Program-made: the position numbers and the translations under genes | Shown here: one piece after another, positions 20,174 to 29,779 of the stretch | How the letters are laid out: every line of letters begins with the position of its first letter | Position numbering within the stretch: position 1 is the stretch's first letter | NCBI GenBank assembly: GCA_900404475.1 | Contig: OUQQ01000177.1 | Coordinates: 1 to 44,284 of the forward strand | Source: Spongospora subterranea | Lineage: Eukaryota > Endomyxa > Phytomyxea > Plasmodiophorida > Plasmodiophoridae | DNA length: 44,284 nucleotides | Reading direction: 5' to 3' | The notes under the pieces: generated by a model | The model's database searches: none | What the model was told of the DNA's origin: nothing | What the model saw: the letters and a program-made list of their open reading frames with translations, nothing else

Positions 20174-22295
20174 ATGGCGGTGGCTCCTTGCCAGATGTTA
20201 TCGGACCATATATCCAGATCGATGTCGAGCGCATATCATATACCCACATATCAGCATGCGCTATCGTCAATACTGTATTATTCTTTGCTGTCTCAACCCT
20301 CTGCAGTGGACGTGTTAGTGAACCCAACTGGATATGGATTTACAGTGATTGATAATGGTAATGGGATCCATCCAAATCATGGACTGGATGTTGGTGTTAA
20401 TCCCCATATATCATCACAATTATATCATATCGCCAATATATCTCACCTACGGATTCATAGCAAGTTCAAAGATCTTCCATATGGTTTTATCAAAATCATA
20501 GAATCAGGAGAAGTCGTTTCATATCAAGACAATATTCAAATTTGGTCCAAGTCTGGGTCAGGCACACGGGTTCATGTGCGAGATTTGTTTCGACAGTTTC
20601 CGGTAAGATGCAATGCGATAAAAACCAAGTTGGCAAGCACATCGAAACTATATCTTTCTATTCGACTATTAGTCCGGCGCATTGCACTAATCCATCCTGA
20701 AATCAAATGGTCCGTTTTTGATGATTCCAGGCAAATATCATTACTCTCGACATCGTCAAAAACTGTTGATTTGATCGAACAATATCAGTATCTGTTTGGT
20801 CGACGAACAGGCAATCTGAATGAGACCAGAGGAGATGATAGCATCGGCGGCCCAACAAAATTTCTCCTTGTTCGTGACCCATATCAAGTACATGGGCTTT
20901 TTTGGCCCTGGACCAGACCAAATTCTAATCATGTCCAATACTTATACGTAAATAACCGTGTTTCGATATCTGAAGGGGTCGCCAGTCTTTTCAAGCCAAT
21001 CGTTGCTATTGGCCGACATCTATTGTCTTCATCTCACACGAACTACATTCCATCATATATCATCGGTAGGTAAAAATAATATGGAAGTGTTGACCTTGTT
21101 GACCAAGATTCATTTGGCCGATAGTGATATCATGTCCCGACAATATGGTCTCGTATATCCCATCTGACCATGCTGGATATGACGAGATATGGGCTAATAA
21201 GGACGATATTCCTGGTGAAATTTCATCATTGTTATACCAGGCCGTGTATCAAGCTGTATCTAGAATGCACCCAGATATTGCAGCATCCATCATCCACCAC
21301 GAGTCGAATCCATTACTATCGTATCGATGCAATCATCAACCCAAACTTAAATCTCCCCAGTCAGCAAATACAGAATATGGCGACGGTCGCATATGCCGTC
21401 CAATATCATGGAGAGGAGCAAGGATTTCGACACTTCATCAAGGGACCAACTTAAGAAAGAGGTGAACGATGATGGACTGAATTTGAAGAGTCATTGAAAT
21501 TACGATGATGTATTAGGTTTTGTAGAAGAGATCAAGGAGGCCATGCCATCAATCGACCAGCTTTCATAGCAAAACCGATAACCAGTATACGCTTTCATGG
21601 TTCCATGTTGAATCATGCTAAAGTAATCAACCAGGTCGGACTGGATATATAGAATATCAAAAAAGTAACGTGCTTCCAGGTAGACGATAAGTTCATTATT
21701 GCTGTGCTAAAAACGCAAGACGATCAACGCCTACTAGTAGCTATTGATCAGCATGCCGCAGATGAACGTATGAGAAAATTGATAAATTTCGAAGTGTCTT
21801 TGAGCGAGGTTTTTAGGTATTCGACTTGAAGAACTTCAAAAAGTAATGTACGACAAACAGGACAAACCCTTAATTAGAGACCATATAGTATATGATCCCG
21901 TGATCAAAATCGATTGGGATAACGCTGACGACTTATCGTCATTGGATACCTTTAGAGAACACATATCAGATTGGGGGTACCAGCTAATATCATGTCACGA
22001 CGGCAAATATGCTTTGAGGACAGTTCCTGTTATATTTGGACACGCATTGAATGTCAATGATTTGTTAGAGTTCATTCATGCGTTAAGGAGTAGTTCATCT
22101 TCGCCCTCATTCTTGACCAAACCCCCGCGAGTCAACAGCATATTATGTTACACAGCGTGTCGGACGGCAATAATGTTTGGCCATCATTTAACAGTTGATG
22201 ACTGTCAAACCCTCATCTCAAATTTATCACGATGTCAGCTCCCGTTCCAATGTGCACATGGACGTCCATCGGTGGTACCATTAGGAAAGATATAA
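20174..22295 (+). CDS. MLH3-like MutL homologue with degenerate ATPase and intact endonuclease motifs
   Basis: The frame from ATG 20174 (MAVAPCQMLSDHISRSM) keeps the MutL N-terminal fold signature: VDVLVNPTGYGFTVIDNGNG (motif II DxGxG region) then SGTRVHVRDLFRQFPVR, RIALIHPEI and QYLYVNNRVSI. ATPase motif I is not recognisable: where the family has ExxxNSxDA the sequence is SILYYSLLSQ (residues 32-41: Glu to Ser32, Asn to Tyr36, Asp to Leu39), and the ATP lid with GFRGEA is absent. The C-terminal part is well kept: KVINQVDDKFIIAVL across an intron, then the metal-binding endonuclease motif DQHAADERIRLEEL, which is intact only after removing a 49-bp intron (gtatgag...ttttag) between the codon positions of its arginine. 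It ends with TACRTAIMFG, CQLPFQCAHGRPSVVPL. This C-terminus (SACxxAIxFG, CxxPFQCAHGRPS) identifies MLH3 rather than PMS1 or MLH1. Exon joins between 21066 and 21620 are unresolved. Confidence 0.82.
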
Positions 22296-22441
22296 CAACC
22301 CGGTTCAACACAATATCAACGAAGACATCTGAGATAATTAACCAAAAGAAATATTATTGTTAACCTTTATCTGATAAATAAAAAAGTTAGTACCGCCCGT
22401 TGCGCCAGCGCTCCGTTGTTCAGGCCGACGCCCATCAATAA

Positions 22442-24174
22442 TCATTGTGGGCCCAATACATAAGTCAGGTCCATCATCAAATTAGGTTGGGCGGGAAACG
22501 GGGGATACGAATGCGAACCACAGCTGATTTCTTCGCGTGATGGTGCATCAGGAGTCATCATTGCGGAATCACACGGAATCCGAATTTGCGAATCATCTTC
22601 TCTAGACGACACTAGGTTCCGCAGTGCTGATTTGTAACCAAGAGCCACAGCAATGATGCCCCATAAGCTCCATAGGAGAACGGATCTGAATCCCCAAAGC
22701 CGTGAAGATGTAAGTTGCATGATTAACCCTGACACGACCGTTGACAAAGCGAATCCGAAGACGTTGAAAGCTAGTTGGCTGACAGACGACGCGTGAGCTT
22801 GTAAATGAGAAGGAACGCAGGTAACCAAGATACCAGTGCACGATGGAACTGTTGCACCTCCAGCAAACAACAAAACAAACACAAGAACCATGACAGTGGT
22901 GAGAGTGCCAGCAGACATTAGGACAAGTGCCGAGGCGATGGCAATTGCCCCTAGTATTGCGTTCGTCTTCATAGCTTTGATGGTCTGTTGAGGGCCAATG
23001 TATCCACCTTCACAATGAAGTAAGCACAGCACATTTTGATTTACATGACGACCATTACCGATATAATCTATTAGCCAACCGCCGAATAAGACTCCTGCAG
23101 TTGGGGCAGTTGCCGATATGGCGATAAAAGCAACACCTGTCTGAATTACGTCCGTATGGCACACTTCTTTGAGATACAGGGAAATCCAGTACTGGATTCC
23201 CGTAACGACAAAGAACAAAACCGTCAGATTGCATGTCGTCCACAGAAACACGCCATTTGTTAGTAATGAACGGAACGATGCCCAATTGGAGAGCAATAAA
23301 GTATGGCCCTCTGGAGGCGGATTTCGGCAACTGCTTTCGAGATCAGGAGTTGAACCATTGACAGTGAAGCGATTGTCTCCAACGAGATATCTTATTGGGG
23401 TCACTGCCAATAGTGGTGTAAGCAAGCAAAGCAACAGTCCCTGAGCAAAAAGCGGATATCTCCATAAGGTATCATTGTAATTAGACGACGTGACATCTTT
23501 GCTTGCGTAAACCCCAGCCGCATATCCAAGCATAATACCAAAAGGTGAGCATACATACTATGTCAAACCAGTCAAAGTATGAAATATATATTCGACAATA
23601 AAGCTTACAACGAGTGACATCCATAAAGTAGAACGGTTTGGTGGAGCGAACTTGTCGACATATATAGGCCCATATATTATCGGAAACGCCTGAGTCACGC
23701 CAACCATTGTTCGTGACGCTAAAAGGGCAAACGTTGTTGTGGCCATGGCGAATGATAAAGAAGCTATTCCGTTAAATAGCACCGATATTGTAAGGACCCA
23801 TTTCGGATTCTGTGAACCGAAAACAGAACCCGCGAAAATACTTGAAAACGCGACCCCGATAAATACGAGGGCTCCAAGAAGACCTTCACCAAAATAACTC
23901 AAATGCACCTGACAGGCAAATCAAACATTCAGAAAAAGTATATCTGTAGATTACGATGCTTACGGAGCGTTTGATACATTCTAAAGAAGAAGGAATGGCC
24001 CCGGAATCGATATTGATCGCAACCAGCACCGTGAGATATATTATAAAAACAAGGACCACCTTTGATTCGGTAATACCAGTTTCAGTCTCATTCCTACACC
24101 ACTGATGTAAGCTGATCGATGCCGTATACTTCCTGGCTTCGAGTCGACTGACCTGTCACCGGGTTCTGAGACAT
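22442..24174 (-). CDS. Major facilitator superfamily transporter, Spinster-like
   Basis: Twelve-helix membrane transporter of the MFS; relatives of the Spinster group are proposed to move lysolipids or sphingolipids, but the substrate is not shown here. ATG at 24174 (MSQNP) with a 60-bp intron to NETETGITESKVVLVFIIYL is my preferred start. Helices follow: YFGEGLLGALVFIGVAFSSI (helix 2), FGSQNPKWVLTISVLFNGIA with a G-x3-(D/N)-(R/K) type loop, SRTMVGVTQAFPIIYGPIYV (helix 4-5 signature), IMLGYAAGVYAS, then a hydrophilic loop, NLTVLFFVVTGIQYWISLYL, APTAGVLFGGWLIDYIG, and C-terminal helices ending in a 60-residue hydrophilic tail. At least three introns. It is convergent with the MLH3-like gene (about 145 bp apart). 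Confidence 0.84.
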
Positions 24175-25252
24175 TTTCCATCGGCTAAACGATAATAAAT
24201 GTGGAGAAGACCCGTTTCGACCTAATGAAGCTGAAACGATATTTATATGTATCAAATACTCATGTGGGGACCCTGGAACAACTACGTACAGTGATGTTGC
24301 GTCGATACAACCAAGGCCAATATTGACGGGATGTACCATTCTTTCCCCCACACAGTCACCCACTCGTCAATCACTCGTACGTAAAAATTGCGCGTGACAC
24401 GTTACCGGGACGGTTCAAAACGACGGGGACCTTGACAAGTGACTGCGTCGTTTTCGGGACAGGACAAATCGGGAGACGATTGTTGATTTCAATGTGGTGT
24501 TGGACATTTTTTTTGGTCCGTTTTCTGGAGTCTGTCTATCCATTAGCTGTCTGGGAAATGACATCCAGCTTTGATATAAATGCTCCCGTTTTATGGGTTA
24601 TACTACAACTATATCCAGATTTTGCACGTGGTCTGTTCGAACACCTCCTTTACGGGCACAGATAATAAATGCTAAAACCATCTGCAGCCTCAATGAAATT
24701 TGTCGTTGACGAAAATATTTCTGATTTATGTGCAAAGTCAATCTTATCGCATCGACAACAGCAACAAGGTAAGGATTTGATGAGCTCACAGCAATGATGT
24801 TGCAAAATGTAGTCGTCAACGAAGAGAAGCAGTAATAGCCAGGAGGTGTCAGTTAATCCGGTTATGGGCTAGACGCATCCGTCTATAGGTCATCTTGATT
24901 TCATGATCAGCATGTCTAATCCTTTGAGGATTACGTGGTCACAGCCTGTCACCACAAACCCTGAAACATTCTAGACTTATGTCACAGCTAAAGTTAGTTC
25001 AGGAGGAACCATCCGAATTTTAACACGACAATATTTTTTAAACGAAGCGATGTTCGCCTTGCAACACCTCAGAGTATGTTGAGTTTGTGTAGCTGCTAGG
25101 GTTGTTAACTCAAAGTCTGGACTTAGCGGCTAAGGACGTGATGTCAGATCTAGAAATAAGTTGCAATATTCAACAGCCTCAAACGTCCAGTTCTGTGACT
25201 CAACTACAATCAATCTGAAATAGGTTCACGATTTTACTATTGAGGTGCTGTG
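24175..25252. other. Intergenic between divergent MFS and syntaxin genes
   Basis: About 1.08 kb shared upstream region. The frame upstream of the MFS ATG stays open to 24363 and is probably 5' UTR. A plus frame (24432-24664, hydrophobic middle WCWTFFLVRFLESVYPL) lacks an ATG at its start and has no family character; I do not annotate it. Confidence 0.45.
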
Positions 25253-26226
25253 ATGGACAAGGATGGAGATAGCTTTGATACATGTGCTATGCACGTTCAG
25301 CATGATCTTGGCGATCTTCGAGCCGGAATATCAGCTTTTTCTAAATTAACATCCACTGCAGCTGGCAACAGTTATCATTTACGTAGATCATTGTAGTTAA
25401 ACCATAATATCGCCAAAACCGGCTACGTTGACCTGGTACTGATAGGCGGGAAGCCTATCAAGAGGTGCACAGAATAGCAGTGGCGATCGAAATCAACGCT
25501 AATTCCTTAAGCAGTCTAACAAGCAGCAATAGTCCCGAAACTCAGGTGTTTTTTTTTTCAAGGTTTGATGTACTTGAATGGCAATTGATGTTCAGGAAAT
25601 ATTCAGAGCTTGCGTCGACGTCGTCAACGTCGACTATTAAGAGATTTAGCCGTTCTCAGAAAAGAGTTCAAACATATCTGTTCCGTTAAGAAATTGAAAG
25701 AAAACAATGAACTAATGTCAGATCGGTAATTAACCGTTCTAAAAGACTCCTATTTTTGGCTAATGAAGTGTCAATATAAAAGAAATCCAGGACGTCGAGA
25801 TGACACACCACAAAACGAAACACATGACGAAACGCAAAGTCTTCTTGGAGAGGAGGACGACATGATACTGATGGAAGAAGGAGCAGAAATTGATTTAAAT
25901 CTAGAACAGGAGCGAGCACATGAACTGACTGTAATCACAAATAAGATTTCTGTAGTCAAAGAGGCATTCGAGAATTTCGCCAACATGACCACTAATCAGG
26001 GAGAGATCATCGGTAAAATTTCCTGACAACTTCAACACTTATAGATTTCGTCTGAACCCGCTAGACAGGTGATATAGAAAGCTGTATGGACGACACGATG
26101 GCGAACACAAAACGGGGCCTGGAGCACATCAATGAAGCTGCTGCGTCCAGTAATCGGACTGCATGCGGTATTCTGATAAGCAGCGCAATCGCCATCTTCA
26201 TATTATTTATCTACATACTCTGTTAG
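25253..26226 (+). CDS. Qa-SNARE (syntaxin, endosomal Pep12/STX7-like)
   Basis: Membrane-fusion t-SNARE. ATG at 25253: MDKDGDSFDTCAMHVQHDLG, FSKLTSTAAGNSYHLRRSL, matching the start of an N-terminal Habc helix. Middle exons encode the later helices, including RRLLRDLAVLRKEFKHICSV. The SNARE motif begins in EEGAEIDLNLEQERAHELTV and runs through ISVVKEAFENFANMTTNQGE, with the zero-layer glutamine in TNQGEIIG. An intron (gtaaaatttcc...gctagacag) is then removed to give IIGDIESCMDDTMANTKRG, EHINEAAASSNRTACG and a single C-terminal membrane anchor (ILISSAIAIFILFIYILC) with the stop directly after it, as in syntaxins. The exon structure between about 25396 and 25770 is only partly solved. Assignment to the endosomal subgroup is a guess from the N-terminal pattern. 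Confidence 0.88.
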
Positions 26227-26345
26227 CGGCGTCAAGATATAATTGGTATACTTTGAACAAGCTGAGTCAAAACTTATTTCGGAAATCTTTTATAGCAAAA
26301 GTATGCAGTCGACTCTTCAAATTAAACATATTTTCCTTCATACAT

Positions 26346-27235
26346 TCATCCTCTATTGACGTGACTGAAAAACTCGGCTCTGGTTCTGGGATCAGACCTA
26401 AACAACCCTAGAACAGACGATGTGGTAGTTGTGCAGCCTGATTTTTCTACACCTTTGCAAAGGCGATGAGAGATACAGATCTGTAAACATGATCCAGATC
26501 TAACCTCGCATAGTCATACACAAGTGTGTCGCCTCAATAACGACGGCAACACCTTTAGGATCAAGTACTTCCTGAATTGCACCAGCTATTTGTTTCGTCA
26601 GGCGTTCTTGGACTTGTAAACGACGGGAAAACATATCAGCGATTCTGGCCAGTTTTGACAAACCTAGTACACGACCACGAGGGATGTATCTGTAGTGACA
26701 ATCGGTCAGAAAAGCTTCTAAGATGAACACCCATACACACCCGATATGGACTTTACCAACGAAAGGTACCTATTGAACGTAATCAACAATAGTCTAAAAA
26801 CAAAGTCATGATACACACAAGGTGATGTTCACATAATGAATTAATAGTAATATCTTTAACGACCACAAGCTCGTCTACATTCTCTGAAAAAATCGCACCG
26901 CTCACAATATCTTCTGAAATTTAGAAAGAGTTTAATGAGAAGGAAGATTAGGCTACCTTCCAGAGAAATTTCGTAACCAGATGTAAAATGTGCTAAAGCT
27001 TTGGCAGCTCTGATTGGCGTTTTCAGCAATCCCTAAGCCAAAAAAATCAACGCCTGGAACAAACGGGCAGAAAACGTAGACTCTCTACATGTCGATTAGG
27101 ATCTTCGCCTAGACATTCTATAAGCACTCTATAGGCGTCAGCTATTCGCTGTAGCTTAGATTCTGATTCCTCTAATCTGTCTCCATTTAGACGGGCCTGG
27201 TGATCATCACTGACTTTGGCTAGCGAGCCAATCAT
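26346..27235 (-). CDS. GTP cyclohydrolase I
   Basis: Converts GTP to 7,8-dihydroneopterin triphosphate, the first step to tetrahydrofolate and biopterin. ATG at 27235; an in-frame stop lies upstream. Exons: ...[12 protein letters not shown] | [20 protein letters not shown] | [31 protein letters not shown] | [10 protein letters not shown] | [57 protein letters not shown] | [28 protein letters not shown]. The zinc and active-site residues of the CEHH motif and the later HLCM cysteine are present. Every intron (about 45-70 bp) restores the family sequence when removed. About 220 aa, close to the core enzyme length, without a long regulatory N-terminus. Convergent with the syntaxin gene, 119 bp apart. 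Confidence 0.95.
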
Positions 27236-27419
27236 CGTCGCAAGCGATATATCGAAGCAAATGTCTCAGGTAAACGTCCCGATGAATCTCGAAATAACTC
27301 GGGTGCAAATCTCTGAAAAGCGAGAGCAGATTGGTGACGCCGCTGAACGTTTGTTGAAATCCAACAGAACTTAACACTCACGGGAAGCAGAATACCGGTC
27401 AAGAGCAGGGTTACAGCCC

Positions 27420-27562
27420 GGGCAGATGTACCATGTTACCATACCGTCATGATATTGCGCCAGTGGGCAGATGTACCATGTTAGGTACCATACCGTCATG
27501 ATATTGCGCCAGTGGGCAGATGTACCATGTTAGGTACCATACCGTCATGATATTGCGCCAGT
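27420..27562. repeat. 49-bp tandem repeat, three copies
   Basis: Unit begins gggcagatgtaccatgttag and ends gatattgcgccagt. Copies: 27420-27464 (lacks a 4-base ggta insert), 27465-27513, 27514-27562. A degenerate continuation (gtcagatgtacagtagcgccag) follows. It lies upstream of the GTP cyclohydrolase gene, about 190 bp from its ATG. Confidence 0.92.
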
Positions 27563-27592
27563 CATGTCAGATGTACAGTAGCGCCAGACGAT

Positions 27593-27664
27593 CGGGTTCG
27601 GGTTAAGACTGAATTGAGAAGTCCGGTTCGGGTTGACCTGAATTTGCAGTGTCGGGTTCGGGTT
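27593..27664. repeat. 30-bp degenerate tandem repeat with cgggttcgggtt core
   Basis: The 12-mer c(g/c)ggttcgggtt occurs at 27593, 27623 and 27653, exactly 30 bp apart, with variable sequence between. A further gggtcgggttcggg lies near 27847-27862. Nothing I can see shows what it does. It sits between the 49-bp repeats and the nested inverted repeat, so it may be a mobile-element subterminal region. Confidence 0.8.
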
Positions 27665-27904
27665 TAACTCCAAATATGAGTATCAAACCGGACTCTGTAT
27701 TTATGAGTGTATATAATGAAAATATAAGGGCCTGACCGAGGTGACCTGAAATACCCTGAGTGGAAAAACACGATTCCAGCTGAGCTCCACAGCAAAATCG
27801 AACGTTTAAACCTGACAAAAATGAACAAAAATTTCTCAGGTTGAGTCGGGTCGGGTTCGGGTACTGTAGAAATAATATCGACACTGCATTCCGTAAAAAT
27901 CAGG

Positions 27905-28898
27905 GGGGTGGCAACTGATCTCATGCCACGGTTTAAACAGTACAGATATTCGTTTGCCATTTCGTGTTTAACTTATGCAGGGGTTTTCGTTCTACAACCC
28001 ATTTATTGCTCAAGTTGTGCAGCCAGGATCGCACTTTGACGTCTACATGTCGCCACCGTTTGCGAATGGCGATGTGGAGTGATTGTACCCGGTATGGGTC
28101 GGCCACGCCACCTGTTCCTGATACTACACTCACAGAAGGATCGATTTGATGAGCCTTGTCAGAGGTAATTGTTTGCCGAATCTGTAATCAGCGTTCCAAC
28201 ATGTTGACAGTCCATACATTCTTACCGTGTGATCGTTTTTTTTTCAAAGATCGACACATGCAACCTCGCAAAAGGCGCAGACCTTATTTAATGCAGTGTC
28301 GATCTTAAAAAAAAACGATCACACGGTAAGAATGTATGGACTGTCAACATGTTGGAACGCTGATTGCAGATTCAGCAAACAATTACCTTTGACAAGGCTC
28401 ATCAAATCGATCCTTCTGTGAGTGTAGTGTTCTGTGCGAGAATCCGTTTGCGTTGCAGCCCACCCCAACAGTAAACTGATTCTTGGATTGGCCTGAAAAC
28501 AACGTCAATGATCTATCGCATTGGCAACAATATGGTCTATGTTTGGTCGCAAGCCAACTTGGTCCAATTGCATGGCTCCATTTCATCAAGAGGACGCCAA
28601 CCTTCGGGCCCGTTGCACTGCCAAGTCATTGGCTTAGAGGGTAATCGTTTAGGAAGGTGCAACAAGTTTGTAAATGTGGATCAGGAACAGGTGGTGTGGC
28701 CGACCCATACCGGGTACAATCACTCCATATCGCCATTTGCAAACGGTGGCGACCTGTAGACGTCAAAGTGCGATCCTGGCTGCACAAATTTGAGCAGTAA
28801 ATGGGTTTTAGAACGAGGACCCCTGCATAAGTTAAACACGAAATGGCAAAGGAATAGCTGTACTGTTTAAACCGTGGCGTGAGATCAGTTGCCACCCC
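27905..28898. mobile_element. Nested inverted repeat (foldback-like element)
   Basis: Inner arms 28123-28257 and 28296-28428 are nearly perfect reverse complements (for example actacactcacagaagga / tccttctgtgagtgtagt) with a 38-bp loop. Outer arms 27905-28121 and 28681-28898 also pair (ggggtggcaactgatct / agatcagttgccacccc) but are more diverged. The right side has an extra 252 bp (28429-28680) between inner and outer arm with no partner on the left. A minus-strand frame in the left outer arm reads GVADPYRVQSLHIAIRKRWR, DVKVRSWLHNL; the right copy keeps the same peptide with stops. No transposase domain is recognised. Confidence 0.8.
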
Positions 28899-29779
28899 TC
28901 AAGCGCTGATGTCCAAATATACGAAGCTCAAAAGTGTTTGGAACACCATTGAGCCTCACGCTATTGAAGATCAACACACCCATAAGTTGTTGACAATGAA
29001 TTTGTTCTCGTTTGGCAATAATTTACACGGAATGGGCCGGTCATTCGCCTCTCAGAACCGTTCTACGGTTCCAGTATTGCCACATCGTAAAAGAGGCAGG
29101 GGTTCAGATGATATCATTTAGTAGCAGTTAGCGGAATGATATATAATGCGAATCGTTTACTTTGGAACGGGTCAGCGCTGAGCCGTCGGAAGGGCAATGG
29201 CCTACTTGCATCAAGTCGAGTGCTGTTCCAACCGATAAAAAAAATCGTCCGGGAGATCGTCAACTCAATATCATGTGTAAACTATCCGGCGCTTTTGTGT
29301 TTACTCAACAACGAGATACAATGCTCTCGTGTTGGATCATGAAGTGAACGAGGTGACACAGACCAGAACTTGATTTAGAGGTCATTTAACAGGTCAACTG
29401 ATACATTCTTCACTAATATAGGTCATTATTAGAGAACTAACCACCGCTTACATTGTAGTGTTGATCATCGTTAGATCACGTTGATATATAAGATCTTGAT
29501 CAAGGATAGTGTTGTTTTCGCTTCCAACTCGCCAATCTGTTTCACAATCCCCATTGGATTCAAGTACATATCAACGAAATGTGATCGGTCGTGACACTAA
29601 GGCGGGATAGAAACACGATCCATCGGGAGGGACATTCTGTATCAGAAGACGATCGTGAATCATATTGAATCATACCACCCCGCCCAGATTCTTCCTCGGA
29701 ATTCGCGATCGCTAAATCAGTACGGGTGATCTGTATTTGTGAGGCAGCCGAACCCCAATTAATTCCTCATTGACTCGCA
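28899..29779. other. Interval without a supported gene
   Basis: Two short plus-strand frames (28879-29121 and 29136-29347) overlap and are unrecognised. The right part is the upstream region of the membrane-protein gene at 29780. No repeats or RNA genes were seen. Confidence 0.4.

Noticed and set aside
21739..21830. Apparent loss of the last Glu in the MLH3 endonuclease motif (DQHAADERMRKLIN)
   Set aside because: Unspliced reading. Removing a 49-bp GT-AG intron gives DQHAADERIRLEEL, so the motif is intact.
24432..24664. Hydrophobic plus-strand frame between MFS and syntaxin
   Set aside because: No ATG at its start, no domain, lies in a shared promoter region.
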